The position numbers and the translations under genes are program-made. A model generated the notes under the pieces. The model saw only the letters and a program-made list of their open reading frames with translations. It made no database searches and was not told the origin of the DNA. This document shows, one piece after another, positions 15,569-27,268 of a stretch of 32,533 nt of DNA. Position 1 is the stretch's first letter. Each line of letters starts with the position of its first letter. Source of the DNA: Chloroflexi bacterium OLB13 (lineage in GTDB: Bacteria > Chloroflexota > Anaerolineae > Aggregatilineales > Phototrophicaceae); the NCBI GenBank assembly GCA_001567485.1, contig JZRA01000031.1:1-32533 (forward strand). Reading direction: 5' to 3'.

Positions 15569-16510
15569 GTGTTCTCGACATCGGCGGTTACTGTCCGGCA
15601 GGAGTCGATCAACGACTACCTCGCCATCGCGGATGTTCACTACCACGCCTTTGAGAATCGACAGGCGGAAGCAAAGATCGTCGCGCTGCATCGGCAGCGG
15701 TATTGTTTCGAGCCGAAGCTGTCGTTGGTCGCTGAGACGGGCGGGCGGATCGTCGGGCATGTGCTGTACTCACCGCGCACGCTGCGCGTGATGGGGCAGG
15801 ACATCGGCGCCTTGATTCTCGGCCCGTTGGGCGTCCTGCCGGAATGGCAGGGCCGCGGCGTTGGCTCAGTGCTGATGCGGGCTGGCGACGATTTGGCCCG
15901 TACCCTCGGCTATCCATTCGTGGTGCTGCTGGGACACGACACGTATTATCCGCGGTTCGGTTATGTCGGGAATGCGTTCGGGTTCTCGACGCTGACGCTG
16001 CGCGCCGGCGCGGCCCTCCATCTGTTCGAGGGCGCCGTCGAGGCGCGCCCGGTGCAGGCCGGTGACGAACCTGCGCTCATGGCCCTGTGGCGAATCGAGG
16101 AGGCCGGGGTCGATCTGTCGGTGGTTCCCGATGACGATCTGTCGGCATGGTTGAGTCCGAACCCGCGAATCACATGCAGCGTGTATCTGCGTGATGGCAA
16201 GATCGTAGGTTACACGCGGGTATCCGCGGACGAACCCGGTCAGGTGCGTATGTTCCTCGCACGGGATGTCAACGCCTCGGTAGAGATCGCCGCGGCGTTG
16301 GGGCAGGGCAGATCATTAGCGCTGCCGCTGCATCCTCGCAGTGGGTCGGCGCGCGTGTTGAGCGAATACGGGGATTGGAGCTATCGGGCCGATCCGCACT
16401 GCATGGCGCGCGCCTTGACTCCGAGCATGTTCGACAGCTATATGGCGCTTATGCGGCGCGGACAGCGCATCCCCGGACGCATCTTGTGGCCGGCCGAGTT
16501 CGACGTTTAG
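15569..16510 (+). CDS. GNAT-family N-acetyltransferase
   Basis: This is a 313-aa protein. The N-terminal half is a GNAT fold with the acetyl-CoA motif LPEWQGRGVGSVLM (90-103) preceded by the beta-strand ALILGPLGV, and YYPRFGYVGNAFGF, as in YhbS-type acetyltransferases. The C-terminal half (from about 150, including VYLRDGKIVGYTRVSADEPG) looks like a second, degenerate GNAT-like or SCP2-like domain, giving an Eis-like two-domain layout. It would move acetyl from acetyl-CoA to an amine; the acceptor is unknown. The start is GTG, fixed by GGAGG 8 nt upstream. It converges on dnaJ with only 9 nt between stops. Confidence 0.9.
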   Translation: MFSTSAVTVRQESINDYLAIADVHYHAFENRQAEAKIVALHRQRYCFEPKLSLVAETGGRIVGHVLYSPRTLRVMGQDIGALILGPLGVLPEWQGRGVGSVLMRAGDDLARTLGYPFVVLLGHDTYYPRFGYVGNAFGFSTLTLRAGAALHLFEGAVEARPVQAGDEPALMALWRIEEAGVDLSVVPDDDLSAWLSPNPRITCSVYLRDGKIVGYTRVSADEPGQVRMFLARDVNASVEIAAALGQGRSLALPLHPRSGSARVLSEYGDWSYRADPHCMARALTPSMFDSYMALMRRGQRIPGRILWPAEFDV

Positions 16511-16519
16511 CCAGCGTCG

Positions 16520-17674
16520 CTATTCGCCGGCGAAGAAGTCCCGCATCCGTTCGACGAAATTCTTGCCCGTTCCACTCACCGTCGGGTTGACGTTGGTGCC
16601 GAACGACTCGGCCAATTTCGCGAACAGCTTGCGCTGCTCCTCGTTGAGTTTGGTCGGCACCTCGACGATCACCTGCACGAGCTGATCGCCGCGGCCGCTG
16701 CTGGTGCCATCCGAACGCAGGCGCGGGAATCCCTTGCCGCGCAGGCGGTACACCTTGCCGGTTTGCGTGCCGGCCGCCAGCACCAGTTCAACGTCGCCAT
16801 CGACTGTCGGGACGTTGACCTTGTCGCCCAGCGCGGCCTGAGCGACGTTGACTTTGATCTCCAGCAGGATATCGTTCTCGCGCCGTTGGAAGTATTCATG
16901 GGGACGCACATGCACGTGGACGATCAGGCTGCCGCGCGGGCCGCCACGTTCACCGGCGTCGCCCTCGCCGCGGAACTGAATCTGCAAGCCCTCGCGCACG
17001 CCGGCCGGGACTTTGACGGTGGTCGATGCCCGCTGACGGCGGCGGCCCGCGCCATCACACGACTTGCAGCGGTTCTCGATGATCGTCCCTGTGCCGCCGC
17101 AGCGTGGGCACGGTGAGGCTTGCACGACCGATCCGAGGAAAGTTTGGCGTACCTGCCGGACTTCACCGGTTCCGCTGCACTGCGGGCAGGATGTCGCGCT
17201 GGTGCCGGGCTGCGCGCCCGACCCGCCGCACGTCTCGCAGGAGTCCAGCCGTTCGAACTCGACAGGTACTTCCGCCCCGTTGACCGCTTCGACGAACTCC
17301 AGCGTGACGTCCACGCGGATGTCGCTGCCTTGGATCGGCCCGCGCCGCCGCGAAGCGCCGCGCCCGGAAAAGCCCGCGAAGAACTCCTCGAAAATCTCCT
17401 CGAACCCGGCAAACCCCGCACCGCCGAATCCCCCGAAGCCGCCGCCTGCCGCGCCGCTTACGCCGGCATGCCCGAAGCGATCGTAACGCGAACGTTGATC
17501 GTCATCGCTCAGGATGCCGTATGCCTCGTTGATCTCTTTGAACTGCGATTCGGCATCGGCGGATTTGTTGATATCCGGATGATACTGCCGCGCCAGATCG
17601 CGAAAGGCTTTCTTGATATCGTCTTTGCTGGCGCTGCGGGATACGCCGAGTACGTCGTAGTAGTCGCGGGGCAT
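16520..17674 (-). CDS. dnaJ: Chaperone protein DnaJ
   Basis: The 384-aa type I J-protein has a J domain (1-70) with the HPD motif at 32-34, a Gly/Phe-rich linker with GFGGFGGAGFAGFEEIFEEFF, and a zinc domain with four CxxCxGxG repeats (CETCGGSG, CPQCSGTG, CPRCGGTG, CKSCDGAG). Two C-terminal substrate-binding domains follow. It delivers unfolded proteins to DnaK and stimulates its ATPase. It lies 108 nt downstream of dnaK, with a hairpin in the gap, in the order grpE-dnaK-dnaJ. Length and motifs are normal. Confidence 0.98.
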   Translation of the reverse strand: MPRDYYDVLGVSRSASKDDIKKAFRDLARQYHPDINKSADAESQFKEINEAYGILSDDDQRSRYDRFGHAGVSGAAGGGFGGFGGAGFAGFEEIFEEFFAGFSGRGASRRRGPIQGSDIRVDVTLEFVEAVNGAEVPVEFERLDSCETCGGSGAQPGTSATSCPQCSGTGEVRQVRQTFLGSVVQASPCPRCGGTGTIIENRCKSCDGAGRRRQRASTTVKVPAGVREGLQIQFRGEGDAGERGGPRGSLIVHVHVRPHEYFQRRENDILLEIKVNVAQAALGDKVNVPTVDGDVELVLAAGTQTGKVYRLRGKGFPRLRSDGTSSGRGDQLVQVIVEVPTKLNEEQRKLFAKLAESFGTNVNPTVSGTGKNFVERMRDFFAGE

Positions 17675-17723
17675 TGGAGGTCAGCAGTCCTATATGATCG
17701 GCGATGATCGGTTTGGAATGGGA

Positions 17724-17753
17724 AAGGACGCGCGCCGGTTGGCACGCGTCCTT
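17724..17753 (-). terminator. Hairpin between dnaK and dnaJ (possible partial terminator)
   Basis: A 9-bp stem (AAGGACGCG 17724-17732 / CGCGTCCTT 17745-17753) with a 12-nt loop is followed on the minus strand by TTCCCATTCC. The weak U-run suggests a leaky terminator or an mRNA-processing or stabilising hairpin that would set dnaJ below dnaK. Confidence 0.55.
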
Positions 17754-17782
17754 GTCATCCGTTCTGGCGGATCGGTGTCGGG

Positions 17783-19672
<1,890 letters not shown>

Positions 19673-19699
19673 GTGTTTGCTACTCCTCTGACTTTGTGC

Positions 19700-20296
19700 C
19701 TACTTAGCGACGCGAACCAACGCAGAGCGCAGCACTCGATCGCCGCTGATGTAACCCTTCTGTAGGGTGGTGCTTACGAAGCCGCTTTCGACCTCGTCTG
19801 TGTCTTCGACCCCAATCGCCTCATGCAGTGTCGGATCGAACGGCTTGCCGGTGGGTTCGATCTTTTCAACGTTCATTTCGGTGAGGAACTTGTCGAACTT
19901 GTTCAGCAGCAGGTCAATGCCGCCGATCCACGAATTGTCCTTGAGTTCCTCCGGGACATGCTGCATGGCGCGCTCGAAGTCGTCGATGATGGGAAGCAGG
20001 CGTGTCACGGTATCTTGGATACCGCGCTGCCGGACTTCGGCTTGTTCGCGCTCAACCCGCCGCTTGTAGTTGGTGAACTCGGCACGCTCGCGCTGCCAGC
20101 CGTCCTTGTATTCCTCGATCTTTGCCAACAATACCGCTACCTCCGGGGAGACGCCTGCCTTGGATTCGGTATCCACTGTATTCACGCTCGCTGTGTCCTC
20201 GCCGACCTCGTCTTGACTGTCGTTCGGCGTCTGTTCCGCGGCCGCGACAGAGTCTTCGGCGGCCTCGTCCACGGGCGTCGTCGATTCCTGACTCAA
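19700..20296 (-). CDS. grpE: Nucleotide exchange factor GrpE
   Basis: The 198-aa protein has an acidic, low-complexity N-terminus (about 1-50), a long coiled-coil (LLAKIEEYKDGWQRERAEFTNYKRRVERE) and a C-terminal beta domain with the family motif GKPFDPTLHEAIGVEDTDEVESG. It releases ADP from DnaK. The start is TTG at 20296 with GGGAG 8 nt upstream; the only nearby ATG (20301) is out of frame and stops after one more codon. First gene of the grpE-dnaK-dnaJ operon; no hrcA is adjacent. Confidence 0.97.
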   Translation of the reverse strand: MSQESTTPVDEAAEDSVAAAEQTPNDSQDEVGEDTASVNTVDTESKAGVSPEVAVLLAKIEEYKDGWQRERAEFTNYKRRVEREQAEVRQRGIQDTVTRLLPIIDDFERAMQHVPEELKDNSWIGGIDLLLNKFDKFLTEMNVEKIEPTGKPFDPTLHEAIGVEDTDEVESGFVSTTLQKGYISGDRVLRSALVRVAK

Positions 20297-20309
20297 TGCA
20301 TTCTCTCCC

Positions 20310-20375
20310 GGTTACAATGACTGGTTACAACTTCCGCAGTATATCAACCGAGTCATAGAATTTTGTATGAAATTC
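20310..20375 (-). promoter_or_regulatory. grpE operon control region: extended -10, tandem GGTTACAA repeat and palindrome
   Basis: On the minus strand an extended -10, TGATATACT (20346-20338), precedes two direct repeats TTGTAACC (20330-20323 and 20317-20310, 13-bp period) lying just at and after the expected transcription start. Upstream is a palindrome GAATTT-N6-AAATTC (20358-20375). No CIRCE element (TTAGCACTC-N9-GAGTGCTAA) is present. The rest of the gap to 20535 shows no gene and no clear terminator for rplL. Confidence 0.45.
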
Positions 20376-20535
20376 CCGGTCAAACACAGTTTTTATACGG
20401 CGGAAGTTTCTCGCGCTGTGCGTGCTCGGCGGTATGGCGCACGCCGCGCGCTGACTGCGCCCGCCGGCAGGTTGAATCAAGACGCCGTCCCTTTCACAGG
20501 AGCGGCCGTCGTGGCTGTATAGGCAGGGGTCGAAA

Positions 20536-20924
<389 letters not shown>

Positions 20925-21003
20925 GACTGATGCTCCCTTAGGTGCGATCTGCGCGAGGTGCGCGTATGCGAAAAAGTGTATGGAGACGAGCCGCCCGGTT
21001 GGG

Positions 21004-21546
21004 CTAGGCTGCGCCCTGCTCGCGGTCGTCCAGATACGCTTGCAGCACGTTGACCACGCTGCTGTTGGCGGCCTGAATGACGCTGACAATGCCGGTGGCC
21101 GGAGCCACGATCAGCCCGATGAGTTGTCCCCGCAGTTCGTCGAGCGACGGCAGCTTCGAGATGGCGTCGACCTGCTTGTCAGACAGGACATTGCTGCCCA
21201 TCTGGCCGCCGACGACCTTCATCTTCTCTGTGCGGGTCGCGTCTGCTGCATAGTCGAGAACCGCCTTGGCCACACCGGGGAAGTTATCGAACCCGAATGC
21301 GATGCCGTTGGGGCCCTTGAGCAAGTCCGAGGGGACTGCAAGCCCGGCCTCTTCGAGCGCCTTTGTCAGCAGCGTGTTCTTCGCCACGACATACTTGCCG
21401 TTGGCGTTGCGAACCGCGGCGCGCAGGCCGTCGATTTCTTTGACGCTCAGGCCGGATGCCTGAACGACAACGAAGCCGTTGGTCTTGCTGAGCAGATCGA
21501 CGTACTGGGCGACCAATTCGTTCTTGCGCTCACGTGTGAGTGCCAA
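21004..21546 (-). CDS. rplJ: Ribosomal protein uL10
   Basis: The 180-aa protein has the L10 core: (M)[28 protein letters not shown], the [20 protein letters not shown] rRNA-binding part, and the C-terminal helix ([14 protein letters not shown]) that carries bL12 dimers. The frame is open to 21615, but a TTG at 21546 with an ideal AAGGAGG 7 nt upstream gives the family length; the upstream part belongs to the regulatory leader. Together with rplL it builds the ribosomal stalk. Probably autoregulated by the L10-L12 complex through the leader. Confidence 0.97.
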   Translation of the reverse strand: MALTRERKNELVAQYVDLLSKTNGFVVVQASGLSVKEIDGLRAAVRNANGKYVVAKNTLLTKALEEAGLAVPSDLLKGPNGIAFGFDNFPGVAKAVLDYAADATRTEKMKVVGGQMGSNVLSDKQVDAISKLPSLDELRGQLIGLIVAPATGIVSVIQAANSSVVNVLQAYLDDREQGAA

Positions 21547-21585
21547 AGGTCTACCCTCCTTACCGATAATCCGACCTTGTGCGCC

Positions 21586-21622
21586 GCAAATTGAAAGCGG
21601 CCTCGCAAAACGCAAAGGCCGC
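21586..21622 (-). terminator. Attenuator hairpin in the rplJL leader
   Basis: A 7-bp GC-rich stem (GCGGCCT / AGGCCGC, 21622-21616 and 21603-21597 on the minus strand) with a 12-nt loop is followed by TTTCAATTT. It sits between the L10-leader core and the rplJ Shine-Dalgarno, where a conditional terminator would be expected. Confidence 0.7.
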
Positions 21623-21708
21623 CATACGGTCTGTGAATCAGTCCCTATGCGCCTTCACCTCGGCAGGACATTAAGGGCGAACCCACCTGCATTCTGCGGC
21701 AAAGTACG
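21623..21708 (-). promoter_or_regulatory. Ribosomal protein L10 leader (autoregulatory mRNA structure)
   Basis: The minus-strand leader contains GCAGG...GGGTTCGCCC...TTAATGTCCTGCCGAGGT (21690-21658). It has a GCAGG/CCTGC stem, an internal GGG-TTCG-CCC stem and the CCTGCCGAGG element I associate with L10 leaders. Such leaders bind free L10(L12)4 and repress the operon. The following hairpin would be the expression platform. Confidence 0.75.
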
Positions 21709-21714
21709 GTCGGA

Positions 21715-21742
21715 ATTATAGGTCGGGCGGTCGCAGTGTCAA
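21715..21742 (-). promoter_or_regulatory. Strong promoter of rplJL
   Basis: On the minus strand TTGACA (21742-21737), a 16-nt spacer and TATAAT (21720-21715) are both perfect consensus matches. The -35 overlaps the stop codon of the upstream sensor gene. The transcript would start near 21708, giving a leader of about 160 nt. Confidence 0.9.
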
Positions 21743-22650
21743 GGGCTGGGTGCGTTGGTTGGCAGTGGGAGCGTCACGGAGAACGTGGTGCCTACGCCGA
21801 TCGTGCTGGCGACCATCAAACTGCCGCCGAGCCGTTCGACGTAAGACCGCACCATCGGCAAGCCGCGTCCCGGTTCGCTGTTGCTCGCGCCGGCAGATAC
21901 GGTGTTCAGGCGATGGCCGCGCAAGGCCGGAATCGCCGCGTGAGGCGGGATGCCGGCGCCGGTGTCGCACACTTTAATCTCAAGCACGGTATCGCGTAGG
22001 GCGATCGATAACCCGACTTTGCCACGCGCCGTAAACTGACACGCATTGCGCAGCAGTTGATTGACGATGTGCGTGAGCAGCGTGCTGTCGAGGGGGACGC
22101 CGGCTGGCAAGCGGTCGCTGATGCGGCACTCGAACGCCAGCCCCCGCCGACCCGCCATCTCGCGGCCGAACGCGCACCACTCGTCGATGAGGGCGGGCGT
22201 GGCGTTGAACGGCTTCGTCACGGCGGTAGATGCCTGACCTGTCCGGTTCGTGGTGCGCTCGGTGACGTCGGTGAGGACACCGTAGATACGCCGGATGACT
22301 CCGTCCATGTCGTATTCGACGCGGATCGCCGCTTCGACGGTGCGCTGTTCGCCATCCGGCCGGATGATTCGATAGACCAATGGCCCGGCGTCTCCTTCAT
22401 GGATGCCCCGCATCAGCGTGGCCTGTACACGCCGCCGGTCGGCCGGATAGATCATAAGGCTGTAGTTCTCGATGGTGGTATCGAACTGATGCGCGCTGAC
22501 GCCGAAGATCGCGAACATGACCGGCGACCAGCGCATGACGCCAGAACGCAGTGACCATACCCACGCGCCCTGTGTCGGGCTGTGGTCTTGAACCTCGTTC
22601 GGGACGTCGGCATCGTACACGGCTTGTACTTCACAGCCTCTGAATTTCAC
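21739..22650 (-). CDS. PAS-domain sensor with HATPase_c (histidine-kinase-like) and no clear H-box
   Basis: With a GTG start at 22650 (GGAG 6 nt upstream) the product is 303 aa. A PAS domain (about 27-132: GAWVWSLRSGVMRWSPVMFAIFGVS ... VYRIIRPDGEQRTVEA ... GVLTDVTER) is followed by a GHKL ATPase domain. That has an N-box (THIVNQLLRNACQF, Asn197/Asn202), G1 DTGAGI (229-234) and G2 GRGLPM (261-266). Only about 65 residues lie between the domains, and I see no HisKA-type H-E/D-x-x-x-P motif. It may phosphorylate through an unusual His, or act as a non-canonical GHKL sensor. No TM is seen, so it is cytoplasmic. No response regulator is adjacent. The frame is open to 22902, but that part is low in coding character and overlaps the divergent gene. 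Confidence 0.82.
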   Translation of the reverse strand: MKFRGCEVQAVYDADVPNEVQDHSPTQGAWVWSLRSGVMRWSPVMFAIFGVSAHQFDTTIENYSLMIYPADRRRVQATLMRGIHEGDAGPLVYRIIRPDGEQRTVEAAIRVEYDMDGVIRRIYGVLTDVTERTTNRTGQASTAVTKPFNATPALIDEWCAFGREMAGRRGLAFECRISDRLPAGVPLDSTLLTHIVNQLLRNACQFTARGKVGLSIALRDTVLEIKVCDTGAGIPPHAAIPALRGHRLNTVSAGASNSEPGRGLPMVRSYVERLGGSLMVASTIGVGTTFSVTLPLPTNAPSP

Positions 22651-22881
22651 CGCAGTCTCCAACTTACCACGGAACGTTGTTGCAATTTCGTAAGGTTTTT
22701 GTCTAGATTTTGGCGGGAGCGTTCGCCGTAGATTGCAGCCGGTTGACGATAGAACGTAAGGATTCTGGTACAGGCGTGGATGACCGACGCATCCCCAACG
22801 GCGCGGCGCTCGCCCTACCGTATCGAGGACTGCATTGTTACACTCACGAACCATTACAGTCGGGAATCGTATCAAACGCGC

Positions 22882-25774
22882 ATGTCGGAACAACCGTCTC
22901 ACGATCCACCTACCGGCGAAGTCCGCCCGATCGCTCCGGTCGAGCCACAGGTGATGTCCGTATACCGGCGGCGCGGCCCGAATACGCTCGGGTGCATCGT
23001 GATCGCCGTGACCGCGCTGGTGATCGCCGCTGGATTGATCGTGGTCGGGCTGTTCCTTCCGCCGTTCAACCTTGCCGAGTCGTTGTTTGGGCCGGAGTTC
23101 GTGATGTTCGACGGCCAGAACAACGCCGCCGCCGCGGACGGACTGCGTGTCATCGTTAACGACGTTGATGAAGCGGACGGGTTCGGCGTGGCCCTGCGCG
23201 CGCTGTCCGCCGAGGCGTTCGCCTCTGACGAGGACAACGCGGCGGCCCGGCGGGTGGCGCCGGCGGCGCTCATGGCAGCTGGCCCCATTTACCGGCTTGA
23301 TACCGTCGGGCGGGTACCGTCCGGCATCGCGCTCGACTTCGACCTGCCTGAAGGCGCCGACCTCGACACGCTCGACGTGTACGGGTACGACGCGCAGACC
23401 GACCGCTGGCGCTTCCTTCCCTCACAGTTGACGCAAGCGGGGACGCTGCTTGTCTCGTCAACACGCGTTGTCGATTACGTGGCTTGTTTAGCGCTTCGCC
23501 GGTGGATCCGGTGGTCGTCGTGCCGGTCGAGATCACGCAGGACTTGACGCACGAGGCCGCGCAGCTCGCGTCAATCGTCAGCCCCGCCGGCTTGACGCCC
23601 AACGCCGCGGGCCAGCTGATCGGCAGCCTTGCGCCCGGCTTTGTCACCAACGCGGCGTATCGGGTCATGCCGGTGGTGCGCAATTTCAACGATCCGCGCG
23701 CCATCGACGTGCAAACCGTGGTCGACCTGATCCGCGACCCGGCGCTGCGGCAGGCGCACATCCTGAACCTCGTCTCTGTGGCGATCAGCAGCGGATTCGA
23801 CGGCCTGTTCGTCGAATATCGCGGGCTGCCGCTGGACATCCGCGACGAATTTTCGGATTTCGTGAGTGAACTCAAACAGGCGTTCTCGTCCAATGGGCTG
23901 CTGCTTGGGGTCATTGTGCCGGCGCCTGAGAACACCGGCGGCGAGTGGGATACCGGCGTGTTCGACTGGCGCGTGATCGGGCAGGTGACTGATTATCTTC
24001 AAGTTGACCTCGGCCTCGACCCGCTGGCGTTCGCGCCCGGCCCCGATCAGCGCATCGAGGCGTTGTTTCGGTGGGCGACCCGCGAAGTCAGCCGATACAA
24101 GCTGCTCGCCGGGCTGAATGCGCTGTCACTGCGAGAGACGCGGGGCGGGTTCGTGCCGGTATCGTACGCGGACGCCTGTCCAAGCTGGGTAATGTGCAGG
24201 TCGCCGGCAGCGTCACCGCGCCCGGCGAAGTCATCCGCGCGCGCCTCGACGGGTTCGATGCGCTGCCTGGCGTCGAGACGGCCGTGCAAGCGCCCTACAT
24301 CTTATATCGCAATCCAGATGGCAGCGCCGTCGAGAAAGTCTGGCTGACGACCGCTGGCGCGCTGCGCTTCCGCCTTGACCAACTGCGTCCGCACATGATC
24401 GGCGGCGTCGCGCTGTCCGACCTGTCATCGGGCGGGCTGGCCGCGGGCGTGCCGGAGGCGGTGCTGAACTTCAAACTCTCGCTTCCGATTGAGCCAAGCG
24501 TCCCGGACTTGTCACTGCGCTGGCGCGTGCAGGACAACAGCGGGGTGCGCAGCGAGGTCATCACCGGCCTGAACGAAGAATTGGTCGTGACGCTGGAGGC
24601 GGTCGAGGGCAATTTCGCGATCAACGTCGAGGTCGTGGATGGCGAGCAGGCCGTCGCTCGCAGCGGCGCGCAGGTGGCGGTGCTGCGGCCGACCCCCACG
24701 CCGACTCTGCTGCCAACTGCCGAACCGACGCTGATCCCGACTGAAACGCCTACGCTCTCGCCAATTATCCCGACGCGCAGCGCCCAATTCGGCCCCGGCA
24801 GTCAGTTCGCGGCCGTCAACCCCGGCCCCGGGTCAATTATCACCGGCGTCTTCGAGTACGGCGGGCAGGTCACGAGCGTCGAGAGTCAGGCAGCCATTGA
24901 CGCGATGCAGCGCGCGGGCATGACGTGGATGAAAGTGCAGGTGCGTTATTCCCCCGGCACCGGCCCGGAAGCGATTGCCGACGTGGTGCGAACCGGCCGT
25001 GACCGTGGGTTCAAGATGCTGGTCAGCGCGGTCGGCTCCCCGAATGACCTCGCGCTTGGCGGCGGCGGATATATTCAGGGGTTTGCCAACTGGCTCGCCG
25101 GAATCGCTTCTGCGGGGCCGGACGGGATCGAAGTCTGGAATGAGCCGAATATCGACCGCGAGTGGCCGCGCGGACAGATCAGCGGCGCTAACTACGTTGC
25201 AATGCTCGCCAGCGCCTATAACGCCATCAAGAGCGTCAGCCCCGGCACGATAGTGATCTCCGCCGCGCCGGCGCCGACCGGCGGCGAACTGGACTTCCCG
25301 GCGGGCGCCGTGCGCAATGACGACGCTTGGTTGGCGGAGGTGGTCGCGGCGGGCGGGTTGAACTATCTGGACTGTGTGGGCGTCCACTATAATGAGGGTA
25401 TCGTGCCGCCCAGCGCGACCAGCGGCGATCCGCGCGGTGACTACTATACGCGCTTCTTCACGTCGATGATCAACGTATACAGCGGCATCACCAACCGGCC
25501 GCTGTGCTTTACGGAACTGGGGTACGTCACGCCGGAGGGGTACGGCACGATCGCGCCGAACTTCGCTTGGGGCGCGAACACCACGGTCGCGCAGCAGGCG
25601 GCGTGGCTGGCGGAGGCGATGGCGATTGCCTCGCAAAGCGGCCGCGTCAAGCTGCTGATCGTGTGGAACGTCGACTTCCGCACCTACGATGCCAACGATC
25701 CGCAGGCCGGATACGCCATCATCCGGCCCGGCGGCGGTTGTCCTGCCTGTGATGCAATCGCGGGCGCTCGCTAA
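22882..25774 (+). CDS. Membrane-anchored GH18-like plus clan GH-A-like glycosidase (two single-base frameshifts)
   Basis: Three frames join when one G is restored at about 23481 (GTGGC to GTGGGC) and one C at about 24175 (GCCTG to GCCCTG), giving 964 aa (2893+2 nt, an exact multiple of three). Layout: cytoplasmic N-terminus, one TM (TLGCIVIAVTALVIAAGLIVV), an extracellular beta-rich region, and a GH18-like barrel of the YaaH/SleL type (about 210-430; the DxxDxDxE position reads DGLFVEYR at 307-314, so the usual catalytic Glu is missing). Then come a beta-sandwich-like part, a Pro/Thr linker (RPTPTPTLLPTAEPT), and a GH-A barrel with acid/base Glu755 in EVWNEPN and nucleophile Glu879 in CFTELGY. 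It likely binds or cleaves a surface polysaccharide. An alternative start is the ATG at 22780. Confidence 0.8.
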
Positions 25775-25802
25775 ACACATCACCGACACTAGGAGCACAC
25801 TC

Positions 25803-27263
25803 ATGTCCCGTACGCCGGTCATCAAGCATCAGGTTCGAGGATTCGTCCTAACGTGGTCGATGCTGACCTTTATCATCGCCGGGTTGACGTTCTTCGGGAT
25901 TTACCTGACGTATACGCCGACGTCCGCCGCTGAGACCGCGCTGGAGAACGTCGCGTTCCCGACGGCGACCGATCCCGCGGCGGCAGCGCCGGCGACCGAC
26001 CTGCCGGCCCCGACTCACACCACGCCGCCGCAGCCCACCGACGAGCCAGAGCCTACGACGCCGCCGACGGCTGAATCGGCGCAGGCCACGCCGGTTGTAA
26101 TCGCACAGGCGCAGGCGGCGTCGCCGGAACCCCTGCCGACGCTTACGCCGACCGTGTCGCCCATCGACATCGACACGTTCGAGCTGGGCATTCAGGTGCA
26201 GGTGCCGCCGAGCAACAGCCAAGACGAGATGGACGGCTGGATGAACGACGTCGACCAGAAGCTGCAAATGGACTGGGTCAAGATTCAGGTCGGTTGGGAA
26301 TACACCGAGCCGGTTCCGGGAGACTATGACTTCCGCTTCTTGCGCACAGCGCTTCGCGCGACGGACAAGACCGGCACGCGCGTGCTGCTTTCAATCGTCG
26401 ATGCGCCGGACTGGGCGCGCGAACCCGACGCCGACCTGACTCGGAAAGGCCCGCCGGCGGATTACCAGTCTTACGTCAACTTCGTCTCCGAGCTGGTCAC
26501 CCGCTTCGGCCACCGTTTCCATGCCATCGAGGTGTGGAACGAGCAGAACCTCGACCGCGAGTGGACGTCGGTGCGCGGCCTGCGCGCCGAGGATTACGTC
26601 GAGATGCTGCGCCAGACGTATCAGGCGGTCAAGCAGATCAACCCGAATATCATCGTCGTCAGCGGCGCGCTTTCGACCACCGGTGGCTGCACCAACGCGG
26701 CCGGCGAGGTCTGCGCGATTGACGACTTCGCTTATTTCGACGCCATGATTCAGGCCGGCCTGCTGAATTACGCCGACTGCATTGGCGCGCATCACAACGG
26801 GTATAACCTCAACCCGCTTGAGCGCTGGGACTCCGTCACGGATGACCCGTCAGCGACCTTCCGCGGGCCGTTTGATAACCCACATCACAGTTGGAGCTTC
26901 CGCAGCACGCTCGAATACTATGCGACGCGTGTTCAGGCGGCTGGCGGCACGCAGAAGCTGTGCATCACCGAATTCGGCTGGGCCTCGGGCGAAGACCTCG
27001 AAGGCGTGCCGGCGGGCTGGGATTATGCCGTCGACAATACACTGCAGGAACAGCGCGATTGGACGCTGCAAGCCCTTGATCTGATGGTCGAGATGGGAAC
27101 TGTGCGCTTCGCCATTCTGTGGAACCTGAACTACGGGCCGCAGGCGGGTTGGGCGCCGGACAACGACAACGTGCCGTATTCAATCGTTGGCCCGGATTTC
27201 GTGCATCGCCCGGTGTTCGACGCGCTCGGCGAGTGGAGCCGGGAATACAAGGGCATTCAGTAA
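25803..27263 (+). CDS. Membrane-anchored clan GH-A-like glycoside hydrolase
   Basis: This intact 486-aa protein starts at an ATG with AGGAG 7 nt upstream. A short cytoplasmic N-terminus and one TM (VLTWSMLTFIIAGLTFFGIY) are followed by a Pro/Thr/Ala-rich linker (about 50-120) and a TIM-barrel domain. In the barrel, Glu247 in IEVWNEQNLDREW is the acid/base candidate and Glu390 in LCITEFGW the nucleophile, as in GH39/GH5-type enzymes. NEQ in place of NEP is a mild variation. Cys pairs (GGCTNAAGEVCA, ADCIGA) may form disulphides outside the cell. It follows the first glycosidase by 28 nt and precedes the third by 5 nt, so the three form an operon. The substrate is unknown; PslG-like processing of exopolysaccharide is one possibility. 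Confidence 0.9.
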   Translation: MSRTPVIKHQVRGFVLTWSMLTFIIAGLTFFGIYLTYTPTSAAETALENVAFPTATDPAAAAPATDLPAPTHTTPPQPTDEPEPTTPPTAESAQATPVVIAQAQAASPEPLPTLTPTVSPIDIDTFELGIQVQVPPSNSQDEMDGWMNDVDQKLQMDWVKIQVGWEYTEPVPGDYDFRFLRTALRATDKTGTRVLLSIVDAPDWAREPDADLTRKGPPADYQSYVNFVSELVTRFGHRFHAIEVWNEQNLDREWTSVRGLRAEDYVEMLRQTYQAVKQINPNIIVVSGALSTTGGCTNAAGEVCAIDDFAYFDAMIQAGLLNYADCIGAHHNGYNLNPLERWDSVTDDPSATFRGPFDNPHHSWSFRSTLEYYATRVQAAGGTQKLCITEFGWASGEDLEGVPAGWDYAVDNTLQEQRDWTLQALDLMVEMGTVRFAILWNLNYGPQAGWAPDNDNVPYSIVGPDFVHRPVFDALGEWSREYKGIQ

Positions 27264-27268
27264 CTCCG

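Noticed and set aside
20297..20535. CIRCE element for HrcA upstream of grpE
   Set aside because: No TTAGCACTC-N9-GAGTGCTAA or close variant is present on either strand.
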